Shown: positions 22,881 through 34,489 of the stretch, one piece after another | Position numbering within the stretch: the first letter of the stretch is position 1 | Layout of the letters: every line of letters begins with the position of its first letter | DNA from: Platynereis dumerilii | Lineage: Eukaryota > Annelida > Polychaeta > Phyllodocida > Nereididae | Reading direction: 5' to 3' | DNA length: 64,000 nucleotides | Assembly: GCA_026936325.1 (NCBI GenBank) | Contig: JAPTHN010000004.1 | Span: 45,907,289 to 45,971,288 of the forward strand | Notes under the pieces: model-generated | Told to the model about the DNA's origin: nothing | The model's database searches: none | Seen by the model: the letters and a program-made list of their open reading frames with translations, nothing else | Translations under genes and position numbers: made by a program

Positions 22881-24400
22881 CATTATGGTGACATCACACT
22901 GATGGGCCGCAGACAGACGGGCAGATGGATAGAGAGAATATTGTTAAGAGATAGTGTTAACGGCATTCCATGGAAATATGAATTGGGTAGTGGGGTATGA
23001 CACGATACAGGCATAAGAAGGCCAAGATAGAAAGACAAACATTCAGAAAGAGATGGATTGATAGACAGATAATAAATGTTTACAGATCTATCTACATAAT
23101 ATATATGAAACAGATATAGATAGATAGATAGATAGATGTTAAATGATAGTTGGACTTGGACAGTCGGACAGTTGGACAGCAGCCAGTCTCTACTTGGAGA
23201 GCTAAAAATACAGACGAGTGCTAAGGGGACTACCATTTGGAGCTTTCCTCCATAGGTGTGCAGGACGGCTGTCTCACGGGGGGGGGCTGTGACTATTGTG
23301 CCCTGAAATTTTAACATGACGCGAATGTTAACAGGACAGTGGATCTGCCCTGATAGTGGTCAGGATTCCTGATCCCCTGCGAAATATGCCTGTGCAAGTT
23401 TCCTAGTTGGGATATCACTTATTTCACGGTGATGGCGGCCATAATTATTTATTTCAGACCCGCAAAGTCCCTGAATACTCATTCCCAAATCAAGGAACTG
23501 CCTCTTGAGAAATACTACCCTAAAAGAATGCATGTGATCAGTGTTCACATAAAGCAGGTAAGCCTTACAACAAGGAAAATTATAACACTGTGTTACACAG
23601 GGACTCTTGTGTATATAATTTTTAGTTCTAGAAACAACGCACTGGCATATCAAATAAATATCTTGCATTTGACCACCCACATCTATCGCTATTATGCATG
23701 ATCTATCTGGATATAATAGCATTCCTTTGCTTTTAAAGCCTTTCAAATCTTAAGAAATTTAAACAATTTCCATGGCCAAGATCAATGGGCTTAAGAACTT
23801 CGGTACAAAAGATTATTTGAAATATCGATTCATTTTATACTTCTTATACTCGTTGAACCGTGTGCCTCAGGCCACATGTGTTTGAACAAGTCCAAATTAA
23901 AGCATGTGTGATTTTTATTAATTTTTTATGCTCTTTTTTGCAAAAGATATGATTCAATCCATGTGCTGATATGTCGCATTCAAAACTGATTATCCCTGCC
24001 TTCGTATTATTATATATTTCGCTTTTATTATGATGTTTTTCTTCGCGAATAATGATGTCGACAGATGGCCACGTACTGTTTCTTTATGGTTCTTTTCTGT
24101 TTTTATAATCCATACAGATGAGTTGTAAACTCACTTTAATGTCCTTTGCTACTAAAAAGGATCTTTTTTCACATCCAGGCAAATAATGACCAGCAAATGA
24201 GAAACGTTATTTCATCCCTCGGTAACAATTAAAAAGCTTCAATCGATATATCAAAGGCTTTTCTACATAACAGCACGTAGCTTATTGAATGCAGTGAGAC
24301 TAATATATCAATTATAAACTTGATATTTTAGTAAACAATATTCTGGTGGAAAACTGTTGAATCAATCGAATGTCCTTGCTGAACTAGGAAATGGCGAAGT
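22881..24400. other. No gene recognised; short GATA run
   Basis: Contains a short GATA run at 23110-23138. The rest is unique AT-rich DNA with no supported feature. Confidence 0.5.
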
Positions 24401-24469
24401 TTGATTTGGTGGCGTATATTGATATTCATGAGCGGGTATATAGCGGTTCTCAAAGAGAGCATTTTTGCA

Positions 24470-24560
24470 GCTGATTGGCTGAGAGCATCACTGCATTATA
24501 TGATACCATAACTGCTGATGGCTGGTTATATAAGCAACAATAGTCTGCATAAGCAAGTCT
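24470..24560 (+). promoter_or_regulatory. Promoter-like CCAAT + TATA arrangement
   Basis: ATTGG (reverse CCAAT) at 24474-24478 lies about 50 bp upstream of TATATAA at 24527-24533, which would place a start site near 24558-24562. The only downstream frames are very short, so no gene product is supported. It may be the promoter of a non-coding transcript, a repeat's promoter, or chance. Confidence 0.3.
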
Positions 24561-24826
24561 CACTGAGACATGAGAAATGGCGCCCGGAAGCAGAAAAGAC
24601 AATTAATGAAGTCACAATAGGCCTATAGATTGTTATGTAATTTGTAATGCAGTAACAACAAAAATATTTCTGACGACATCTGACAATGTAAACAAACATG
24701 ATCTACATTGTATAAAGCCTGTGACAGCAACAGTGAAAACTATCAACTCCAGGTGAAGTCAGATGGTTTCTTGAGAATTTTATAACAAGTAAATGCGACA
24801 GGTTCAAAATGACAGAAGAAGGATGA

Positions 24827-25722
24827 CAAAATGTCAGTTAATGTCACAAATCGATGCTGGTCAACTTTTAACAACCTCGCGTGCTGATATTTGGGTTTGA
24901 TTCATCCAATTGTGAACATTGTAAATGGAATAAGAGTTGGAAATTGCCAACATTAGGTAGACAAAAATTCTGTTAATGTCATAAAACGATGCTGGTAAAC
25001 TTTTAAACAACCTTGCGTGTTGATATTTGGGTTTGGTTTATCGAATTGTGTAAATGTGCACAACAAGATTTTGAAATGACCAAATTAGGCAGACAAAAGG
25101 TCTTGTTAATGACACGAAACGTGGCTGCATGGTCAACTTTTAAGCAGCCTCGCGTGTTGATATTTGGGTTTGGTTTATCAAATTGTGTAAATGTGCACAA
25201 CAAGATTTTGAAATGACCAAATTAGGCAGACAAAAATCTTGTTAATGTCACTAAATGTGGCTTGTCCACTTTTAAACAACCTCGCGTGCTGATATTTGGG
25301 TTTGGTTTATCGAATTGTGTTGTAATTGTTAAAAGAGTTTAAAGTTAACAAATGAGGCAGACAAAAGGTCTTGTTAATGACACGAAACGTGGCTGCATGG
25401 TCAACTTTTAAGCAGCCTCGCGTGATGATATTTGGGTTCCGTTTATCGAATTGTGTTGTAATTCTTAAAAGAGTTTGAAATTAACAAATTAGGTAGACAA
25501 AAAGTCTTGTTAATGTCACAAAACGTGGCTGGTCAACTTTTAAACAACCTCGCGTGCTGATATTTGGGTTCGGTTTATCGAATTGTGTTGTAATTGTTAA
25601 AAGAGTTTCAAGTTAACAATTAGGCAGACAAAAAGTCTTGTTAATGTCACAAAACGTGGCTGGTCAACTTTTAAACAACCTCGCGTGCTGATATTTGGGT
25701 TGGGTTTATCGAATTGTGTTGT
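24827..25722. repeat. Tandem repeat array, 131-137-bp unit, seven copies
   Basis: The anchor CCTCGCGTG (one copy CCTTGCGTG) falls at 24875, 25011, 25148, 25280, 25416, 25548 and 25679. It is always followed by TGATATTTGGGTT and preceded by CAACTTTTAA, with TTAGGCAGACAAAA between units. The last four units share an AATTGTGTTGTAATT stretch, and adjacent units are most alike, as in local unit-by-unit expansion. Confidence 0.9.
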
Positions 25723-26084
25723 CGTTGGCTCATGGTGTGCTGTAAAGAGCAGCCAGGAGGCTGCAGAACGAGGTAATTGCGGACGTCTTGGACTGATGGA
25801 TGGAAAAAAGATTTGGCAAAAATCAATACGTCTTTGATGAGAGATGGTGGGCTGGGGTCTGTGAGATATGGAGTGCTGTGGAAAAACACCATGAAAAATG
25901 CAAAACTTGTGATGAAATCATGAAAAATATATGCTCAGGAGATTTTCTGGGTCCACAAACACATGAATTTATATTATATGCTTTGTTTTTAAAACACAAG
26001 TTTCATATGACAGCCTGGGTACGCTTCATGAATAACATCAGAGCTATATGTTATTGGCTGTTTTCTGCTGGGTACGTGCATTTT
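25723..26084. other. No gene recognised
   Basis: An open frame crosses this stretch and runs into the neighbouring repeat, but it resembles no family and is probably chance. Confidence 0.4.
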
Positions 26085-27130
26085 TACCTTCAGCGAACGA
26101 AGTTCGAAGAAGGTATTGTAATCACTTGGGTAAAAATGTTGTCCGTCCGCCGGGCGGGCGGGCGGGCGGGTGGGCGGGCGGTCGGGCGGCGGGCGGATAG
26201 ATCGTTTCCGGGCCAGCACTCGGCCTCTATTGAGTGTACATGGATGAAATTTGGTACACATATAGCCTGTATGGTCTAGTTGTGCCTTTTGATGGTCTTA
26301 TTGATAGATATTCAATACCTTTTGAAATAATTGAGAAAATATAAAAATTATTTTTGTTCGTTTCCGGGCCAAATCTCAGTCACTATTGCATGTGCACTTA
26401 TGAAATGTGTTACAGATGTGGCCTATATGGTCTAGTTGTGCCTTTTGATGGTCTCATTGATGGATATTCTATACTTTTTGCAAAAATTTGGAAAATAGAA
26501 AAATATGTATTTTTTTAGTTTTTTGGGCTGAGACTCGGTCACTATTGCATGTAAATGGATAAGGTTTGGTACACACATGGCCTATAAGGTCTAGTTGTGC
26601 CCTTTGAAAGGTCTGGTGGAAAATATTAAATGCTATTTGAAATATTGAAAAAAAAGAGAAAAAATATATATATATATTTTTCGTTTCTGGTCCAAGACTT
26701 GGTCACTATTGCATGTACATGGATAAAGTTTGGTACACATATGACTTATCTGGTTTAGTTGTGCCTTTTCATGGTCTGACTGATACATATTCTATACTTT
26801 TTGCACTATTGAGAAAAAATATTAAAAATACTTATTTTCTTATAGGAGCCAAAACGTGCCCCCTATTGCATATACAGCAATGCCATTTCCTACACGTATC
26901 ACCTATAAAATGTAGCAGTGCTTTTTGACTTGTATTTAACACTTTTTGAATGATCGGAAAAAAATTGGTGCATGCATAAAACCGTACCATAATATAAGTA
27001 AATTAGTATAATAAGGCCTTTCCCTGCTTTTACAAACCCTGGCAAGCACACAGGTAGATCGCAGGGCAGCAGGCAAATAACAGATAATAGAATGCCATTA
27101 CTCGACCACTGTTGCATGTACCTGTAATAT
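26085..27130. repeat. Hairpin + G-rich tract + 160-bp tandem repeats
   Basis: Starts with a stem-loop at 26085-26115 (outer arms TACCTTC/GAAGGTA, inner CGAAC/GTTCG). Next comes a GGGCGGGCGG-type tract (26150-26205). Then units anchored on CACTATTGCATGTACATGG follow near 26225, 26380, 26540, 26700 and 26860, about 160 bp apart. A sixth, diverged one is near 27105 after an unrelated interval. Each unit also carries TTTGGTACACATAT and TAGTTGTGCC. No coding capacity; likely one compound repetitive element. Confidence 0.8.
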
Positions 27131-28288
27131 ACGGAATTTGGTAAACACACCAATTTTATGATGTAATTGTAATCTTCTAAATGTGTTATTCGCTGAAGGT
27201 TTGCTGCTGCGCAGCCTATGTTTATAAATAGAAATTGTGGACAATGCGCCATATTTGGCTGAACAAGAAATTGTTGCATTTACTGCAACTACTTTGCCCA
27301 AAAATATCATACAAAGTCAGATTACATTCCATATTGGTCTGTATTTGCATCTTTCGACAATCGTCAGCAACTAATGTTTGTTTTGAAATCGACATTTTTT
27401 CATACAACTTTGAAAGAGCCACAAATATAGAACTGCCTGGATTGGCATCCTTCAGCGTTCTTCGTACAACATAAGAAGTTCCACAATATGGAACGATCCA
27501 AATTTTGCCTCCTGCGGCTCCTTGTGGAAAGCCCCTCAGATGCTGTGTGGTTTGCGCAATGATCACGAAGACCCACAAGAACACAGATCAAAGAATCACA
27601 TCTGAGAAATTGTGATTAAAAGCCAAGTGAGTTGTCTCGTGTGTCTGTCTTTGTGGGGATTCTGATTTATGAAGACAGATAGATTGAGAGATAGATGGAC
27701 AGATGGAGAGAGAGTGAGCCAAACACAGGGAGACAGTACAGTATATCCCTGATTTTATAGAATTAGATAGATGGATATTATATAAAGATATAATACAGTT
27801 CAGAGAGAAGATGGATAGAAAATTACTGGATAGTGAGAGAGACAGCACAGGTTAATTCTGATATTACAGGATAGATGTGACATCATGGATGTAAGATAAG
27901 ATAGACAACTGTATGAAAGGATGAAGGAAGGCCAAAAGAATGGAAATAACAACAGGAGAGAAGAATAGAAATAGATAGAACGACCATGCTGGATGGCACA
28001 TTGGAAGAACATGACACAAAAAGATGGATAATGATACCAGATTTCATATGAGAGGAGGGATCCATGGACAGGTGAGATGGGAAGAAGGATGACAAATTTG
28101 TGTCAATGATTGTTTAGATATATGTTTCGAAGGATGAATATGTAAATAAACAAAGAAAAGAAGGGAATGATATTTAGGCAGATTATGAAAAATCAGATTG
28201 ATGCATGAATGGAGGAAAATGGATGGATAGAAGGTGGATGGTTGGACAGTAAAGAAAGAGGGACACAGAGAAGAATTTTTTCAAGATA
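27131..28288. other. No gene recognised; degenerate GATA-rich DNA
   Basis: 27131-27600 is unique. A minus-strand open frame at 27584-27222 (MFLWVFVIIAQTTQHLRGFP...) has a signal-like start but no recognisable domain. From about 27640 to 28290 the sequence is degenerate AGATAGATGGA-type repeat. Confidence 0.45.
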
Positions 28289-28680
28289 GATTGACAGATG
28301 GATGGAGAAAATTAGCAAAAATAACATTCCAAAATTCATAAGCAGAGAAGTGCAAAGGCGATGAGAACTTCACAGCCTGTTACACAGTTACCACATTATC
28401 TGGTAATGATGATGGACTATGTGGAATATCTGTCTTCATCAAATCCACATTTTCCACTTAGAATATTTCCGACGGTTTTCAAAATTGCAATTTCCCCAGA
28501 AACGGTTTAATTTACAAAGAAGAAAAACCAAAATTTAGGTGGTTCTAAATTAATTCCGCAACATTTTGGTTAAGTAAAAAGGGCAGCGATGAAGAATGGC
28601 TCGGTAGAATGAGATTCACAATTATGCCTTTAAACTAATTTTGGAGAACATCATCCGAAAGGGAGCAGACAGAATGGTAG

Positions 28681-28686
28681 AGAGAC

Positions 28687-28757
<71 letters not shown>

Positions 28758-28787
28758 AAGATAGATAGATAGATAGTTAGATAGAAT

Positions 28788-28854
<67 letters not shown>

Positions 28855-28856
28855 TA
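28681..28856. repeat. GATA microsatellite inside unit 1
   Basis: About 40 GATA units with a few variants. The matching place in unit 2 (38617-38655) has only a short degenerate run, and unit 3 has none, so it expanded after duplication. Confidence 0.95.
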
Positions 28857-30399
28857 ACATAAATTGAAAAAAGCAAAAACCACTCAAAAGGCAATTGAAT
28901 AGTATCTCCCATACCAAAGAAAATTTGCCAAATGACAATTGCATTTAAAGGAGCCAAAAGGAAAATAATAATAGAAATGATATATCATATTAACTCTGTC
29001 TATTTGTTCATATCTGGTATTTTACAGGTCAGGCTGACCAAGTTGTACAAAAACCTTTTCTTGGGAGATGCTGAGAAAATAACACATGGGCACAAGATGG
29101 AACCACTCGCTTCTGATGTGGGCGGCTTTGTGGGTCAACTGAAGCCAAAACCAGTCAAGTAACATCATTAGGACATGGATTTCTGACTCTTTGGCTGATA
29201 GTTTGTGAGGCCACATAACATTTGTCAGACACAGACAGTGCAGAAGGCTTCAGATCGTGGTCGCAACATAAATGTTGTAATTTATGCCATACCAGCTTTA
29301 TGGAGAATTGAAACCCTTCCTATGGACTTTCATTGGCATTTAAATTGTAATGCATAAATTTGAATGTTTCAACTAAATTTAAGATCGGACAACCATTCTT
29401 ATATAGAATGCTGAACTGGAGATTTTCACAAACACAAGAATTAAAATAATCACTACCACTTATGTAGTTATCTTCATAAAGTGTCGTCAACACTTGAGAA
29501 TATATATCACAAAAACACTTTTATCCGAACAGCACAAAAGCATTCATGATTGCAATAAAAGCATGGCATGCTGAAATTATTAAGTCAATCACGCTTGTAA
29601 TCAATCAAATGCAGAAAATGTTTTGATAACATTTCATTTCCCTAGTAACATGAGACTGATTACAAGATTGTATGCGAAATGATTTTATCTTGTCTCATTT
29701 TTTTTATTTTCTTTTATGCAATTGCATCTTTTAGTTTTAATGTCAGAAACAATTGTTTCATTGCAAGTCTGTGCGTGGTCCATCAAAACAAAAAGACATC
29801 ATTCAGCCTCAAACAGGTGTTTGGTTTCCATGACATGAGCATAGGACTCCTGGCACACTAGAGGGACTTGGGGTGTCTGTTTTCCTGAATACAAAACAGA
29901 AAACACATTGAGTTTGAAAACAAGGAAACTCTATTTTTTTCATTATTGAAGTATATCAATCGTCATTTATGAAACATTTGGGACCCAGGTTTGATTCCGA
30001 TCAAGCAACCCATGTGTTGAATGGATATAGAATAGAATAGAATATGTTTATTTGTACAACTGAAGTTCTTACAAAAAGTATGTACATTACTGTATAGAAT
30101 TAAGGAAATAAAATGTTGTACTGGAGGACACCTGAACAGTAGAACTGCCGTAACCCATAGGGCAGGTGTACCCCTCCCCCCTTAATTTACCCCAAAATTA
30201 TATAATATATAGGCCTATAAAGATATCTACACAACAACACGAAATTATTTTAAACATAAAATATACACAAAAATTACAATAATTATTACAAATATATACA
30301 CATAAAAATACATCAAATGGCTCATTCATACCCTTCAAAGCGAGACTTGACAATAAAACATTATACTCACAACATGCATTGGTACCTTTCGCATTTGGC

Positions 30400-30600
30400 G
30401 TCCTGTGCTATCCCTCATCTGGTTCAAAGTTGAACTGCAGAATTGAAATAGCCAGGACAGCCTATGCTTTACCTAAGATATAATTTGTATGACTACATTA
30501 CAGCACATGAATAAATACAGTTTTTTACACGTGCTGCCCAGTACTATCCCTCATCTGGTTCAAAGTTGAACGGCAGAGTCGGAATAGCCAGGACAGCACA
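30400..30600 (-). promoter_or_regulatory. Duplicated hairpin element in the LINE 3' UTR
   Basis: Two copies (about 30400-30461 and 30531-30600) share CTATCCCTCATCTGGTTCAA and AGTTGAAC.GCAGA, ending in ATAGCCAGGACAGC. In RNA sense each can fold as a stem-loop: CTATT.C with GGATAG, GTTCAA with TTGAAC. The outer stem differs between copies (GTCCTG/CAGGAC in one, GTGCTG/CAGCAC in the other) yet pairs in both. A role in 3' end recognition by the LINE's own RT is inference. Confidence 0.5.
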
Positions 30601-30772
30601 TGTCTGATCTCCCTGTATAAATTAATGCCTTAATCTACATTATAGCTAAAATAGATATAACTATACTTAGTGCTGAAAGCAATATAACAAATTACACAGG
30701 TCAGTTCCCGCTTGTTCGAATAGGAGGGCCTGTACCGACCTCAGTCTATTTCAATTTCAATACAATATATGG

Positions 30773-33076
30773 TTAATAATGCTGTAATTTCATTTGTGCA
30801 ATAGATTTACTAAAAGATTTTATGGTTATTTTATCTTTCACATCTTGAGGCATGTTTTGCCATAAATGTGGTGCTCTGGCTAGAAAGCTTTTATTGTATA
30901 TTTCTAAGCAGTGATGGGGTGTTCTCGGATTATTGTTGTTTCTGGTATTATGGCGATGATTGCTAAATTCAAAAATGTTCACAATTCTTTGGGGCAGTAT
31001 TTCATTGGTGTATCTGTATGATATTTTTAGTAGAGAATTTTCAATTAGATCATCCAGTTTCAGGAGGCTACCATTTTTGTAATATGGTTGAATTCTGACT
31101 CTACGTCTAATGTTCGAGACTGCCCTTATTGCATTATTTTGTTTTACTCTCAATTTTCTTAAATTACATGCGCTTAACATCGGACCCCAAGCAGATATCC
31201 CATATAAAAGATGGCTTTCTACATTTGTTATATATATTTGTCTTTTGGAAAAATAGGGCAACATATTCTTTATCATATATAAACTGTAAGTACCCATAGT
31301 TAATTTGGTTAACAGATGTTGACAGTGAGAATTCCAATCCAAATGCTGATCAAGGTGCACCCCAAGGAACTTTACACTGTTAGTTTTCTTTACTCTAACC
31401 CCTTCCATTACAATGTTACCTTGATAATTTGCGAGCTTTTTCTTTGTTTTAAACAAAACATAGTACGATTTCTCAATATTTAAAGACAACGAATTTTTGC
31501 TGAACCACCTGGCAAGTCTATTCAAGTCATCATTCATTTTTCTGTAAAGAAATTTCAAATTTTTACCTGATATGTATAGAGTTGTATCGTCTGCAAACAT
31601 GATGCTATTGGTAAATTTCAGACATTTGGGCATATCATTTGCAAATAATATGTAGAGTAATGGGCCTAAGACTGAGCCTTGTGGTGTCCCAAATGAGACT
31701 GGAAAATCATCTGACATAACATTATTAATTGCCACTTTCAGAGATCTATTTCCCAAGTAACTCTTAATCCAATCTAAAGCTATTCCTCTTATGCCATATT
31801 CTTCTAATTTACGGAATAGTGTTTGATGACTGATGCAGTCAAATGCTTTGGTCATATCTAAAAATAATCCCAGGGTATACATGCCTTTATTGAAGCCATC
31901 CAGAATATTACCAGTCAGATCTAAGATTGCGTCAGAAGTGCTTCTTTGTTTTCGAAAACCATACTGACCTTCATATAATATTTTATGACGATCAAGAAAT
32001 TTCATTAAGCGGATGTGTACTAATTTTTCAAGAATTTTAGAGATAACTGGGAGCAATGATATGGGTCTGTAGTTACTAATCTCTGATTTGTTTTTGGCTT
32101 TATATAGCGGTTTTACAATCGCTAGTTTCATATCATCTGGAAATTTGCCTTCTGATAGAGATTTGTTGAATATGACATTAAGTGCAGGCAATATACTGGT
32201 ATAAATTGATTTCAGCATGGAGTTAGACAATCCATCATGACCCTTACTGGTTTTGGCTTTTAATCTTAGTATTATTTTTTCTATTTCAATCTCTGTGGTT
32301 GGATAGAAAAAACAACTCTCAGCAATTCTGACTGATTGATTATCACTTGCATGGTCTCTATCTCTTCCAACATTAATATTTATTTTCTCAGCTAATTTTT
32401 GGCCAACTTCACTATAGTACTTCCCAAATGCATTACATATTTTCTGCTTGTCAGTTTCCTTTACTCCGTTTATTATCATTTCGTCACTGATATCATGTTT
32501 ATTTTTTACTTTACCAGTTATCTTATTGAGTATATTCCACAACTTTTTTGAATTTGATCGATTATCGTTTATCAGTTTATTGTAGTAATTGTGTTTAGCC
32601 TTTCTCCGCAGACTATTGTATAGTTTTCTATATTCCTTATATCTTTGAAACTCGACACTATCATGTGGGAGATGAAAGACCTCCTTGTATAGTTTTAGAC
32701 ATTTAACTGACGATGTCTTTAGACCTGTACTAAACCAAGGTTCTCGAGGTTTGTATTTTTTCTTCCCATTGAAAGTTTTCATTGGGGCATAATAATCTAG
32801 GGCTTTCATAATTTCAAAATTCAGAGCTTTACTTGCGTCATTAACTGACATGTATTCAATAAAGCTCCAATCAATATTACGTAGTACACCTTTGATATTT
32901 CGTAGCACATTCTCATCTATTTTGCGATACACACAAATTTCTCCATTATTTGTCTTGAATGAACAATTTTGAATATCTACAAGACACATGAAATGATCAG
33001 AAATATCAGTTTTTACTATATATGATTTCACAGCACTGAAAAGCTCTGCATGTACATAAATATTATCAATTAAGGT
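30773..33076 (-). CDS. LINE ORF2, C-terminal part: end of endonuclease, reverse transcriptase, C-terminal region
   Basis: An open frame continues from the edge of the inserted transposon (LIDNIYVHAELFSAV) to a stop at 30773. It opens with the last endonuclease motif, DISDHF. The reverse transcriptase follows. Counting from the GTG codon at 33031: AIVKPLYKAKNKSEISNYRP at 304-323, LDMTKAFD at 391-398 (first catalytic Asp), TPQGSVLGPLLY at 449-460, FADD at 479-482 (catalytic Asp pair), SLSLNIEKS after that, then a long basic C-terminus. All RT catalytic residues are present and the frame is clean over 750 codons, so the LINE was young when the transposon entered it. There is no RNase H domain. 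The start is not a real start: the frame joins the endonuclease part at 35213-35901. Confidence 0.9.
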   Translation of the reverse strand, partial: TLIDNIYVHAELFSAVKSYIVKTDISDHFMCLVDIQNCSFKTNNGEICVYRKIDENVLRNIKGVLRNIDWSFIEYMSVNDASKALNFEIMKALDYYAPMKTFNGKKKYKPREPWFSTGLKTSSVKCLKLYKEVFHLPHDSVEFQRYKEYRKLYNSLRRKAKHNYYNKLINDNRSNSKKLWNILNKITGKVKNKHDISDEMIINGVKETDKQKICNAFGKYYSEVGQKLAEKININVGRDRDHASDNQSVRIAESCFFYPTTEIEIEKIILRLKAKTSKGHDGLSNSMLKSIYTSILPALNVIFNKSLSEGKFPDDMKLAIVKPLYKAKNKSEISNYRPISLLPVISKILEKLVHIRLMKFLDRHKILYEGQYGFRKQRSTSDAILDLTGNILDGFNKGMYTLGLFLDMTKAFDCISHQTLFRKLEEYGIRGIALDWIKSYLGNRSLKVAINNVMSDDFPVSFGTPQGSVLGPLLYILFANDMPKCLKFTNSIMFADDTTLYISGKNLKFLYRKMNDDLNRLARWFSKNSLSLNIEKSYYVLFKTKKKLANYQGNIVMEGVRVKKTNSVKFLGVHLDQHLDWNSHCQHLLTKLTMGTYSLYMIKNMLPYFSKRQIYITNVESHLLYGISAWGPMLSACNLRKLRVKQNNAIRAVSNIRRRVRIQPYYKNGSLLKLDDLIENSLLKISYRYTNEILPQRIVNIFEFSNHRHNTRNNNNPRTPHHCLEIYNKSFLARAPHLWQNMPQDVKDKITIKSFSKSIAQMKLQHY

Positions 33077-33239
33077 CCCTCGCGGACATTGAGGTAGATC
33101 TAATGTTGGTCTAACGAAGCATTAAACCTCCCATCCACATCGGACCCAACGTTACGAAACTACGTAATCTGTCGACACATTTTTCAGACGTTAATACGTA
33201 CTTACAGACGTTGATACGAGTGATACAAGCCGTATCTCA

Positions 33240-33760
33240 CTCTACGAAGTATTTTAACGTTGTTTTGACGGTCCTAGACCGTCTTCCCGCCTTCTAGGAT
33301 CCAGCGTTTCAGCCGACCTGCCCCCTCTTGCGCATGCGCACTCGCATACAAGAAGCCAAAATGGCGGGCTGACTCGAATCTGTGTAATCTCGGATGGTGT
33401 TTTCGCTAATAACGAAGGATTTAACGCATTGACAAGCCTCATTATCTGGTGTGCTACATAGATTAATTACTTGGCTACGACTTGAGCATGTTTTGGACTG
33501 TCGGAATGCTTTATTGCGAAAGTTTGAGGCCCGGCAATGTGAAAAATCGAACGGCATGGTCGGAGCGCCCCGGCCAGGAATGACTCGATCAGCTGTTTCA
33601 GTATTTGTGATTCAAATATGGACTGAATATTGGACATATATACCCGTTCTGGATGGACATACCCGGTTACCAAACCCGGGAGGACGCATGGACGTGGATA
33701 CGGCCGGAATTCGTTGGACACCGGCGCTGGAGTCACAGGTAAGTCTCTTCAAGATGTCGA
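33240..33760 (+). promoter_or_regulatory. Promoter-like GC-rich zone in transposon copy 1, with NRF-1-type site and splice donor
   Basis: CpG-rich against the AT-rich surroundings. It contains the palindrome TGCGCATGCGCA at 33329-33340, which matches the NRF-1 motif, followed 16 bp later by CAAAATGGCGG (33357-33367), similar to a YY1 site. A consensus 5' splice site CAG|GTAAGT lies at 33736-33744. Open frames between them (for example from 33451 or 33630) are short and unrecognised. The arrangement resembles a housekeeping-type promoter with a first exon. Copy 2 keeps the NRF-1 palindrome (59311-59322) and ATGG context but not the donor. Confidence 0.5.
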
Positions 33761-34489
33761 TTTTTTTTTCAGGGGCGGATCGTCTGATGGGAGGGGGGGT
33801 TTAATATGTTCAATTTTGTTCTGTTTAGTAGCTTTTAAGTTGTTTTAGTTCAGTTCAGGTTCTTGTTTTCAGGTTTGATTTATATATATATAGCGTGTTC
33901 GGGATCATTGTCCAGGTAGGGTGGGGTGGGGGGTGGGGAGAGCATCCCAGCCAGGTGGGAGGATTTAATTATTTTGATTGAGATCTGCAAATATAAAGCA
34001 AAAAATTAAAGCAGTACAAACAGAGCTATCCAAAAAGGATAGCTCCCAAAATTAATAGACTTTTCTTCCTCATTTTACTGAGCAGTCTACAAGTCCACTT
34101 AGGGACTATAAATAAAATAAAATAAAAACACTTACCTTTCATGTTGAAATTGAAAATGTTACTGCAATTTTACCGTGATAAAATTGGAACATTCTCGGCA
34201 TCTAGGACAGTTGCAATGAGGTACCATTAAACTTGGGTCTTATACAATTCTCATATGCATCTTTGTGGTCATGGAAAAAATTTTTAATTTTTTTTTAACC
34301 TAGATCATCTTTCTCATTTTCACAAGTACTTATTTGGTAATTTTTGTGACTGGTGGATCAACTATTTCTTTATGACTTCATCTTATCGTCAACAGCAAGC
34401 ATCCTGTTGGAGTTTTTATATCCTCAAAGGGACCAGATAGATTGGAATAGGTATTTAATAGATGGCGCTACAAGGCGCTCTGTGAATCA

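Noticed and set aside
24575-24600. TGGCGCCCGG just downstream of a TATA-bearing stretch, like a primer-binding site after an LTR
   Set aside because: No matching direct repeat, no clear LTR ends and no gag or pol sequence nearby. The match is short, so an LTR-element fossil is not supported.
25800-26279. 159-codon frame starting MEKRFGKNQYVFDERWWAG
   Set aside because: It runs into the hairpin and G-rich tract of a repeat, no domain is recognisable, and the last third is Gly/Arg from the GGGCGG tract.
27222-27584. 120-codon minus-strand frame with a hydrophobic start
   Set aside because: No family match, no partner exons, and it overlaps DNA next to a tandem-repeat element. Chance is likelier.
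28622-28957. Ser/Ile/Tyr/Leu repeat frame
   Set aside because: Translation of the GATA microsatellite.
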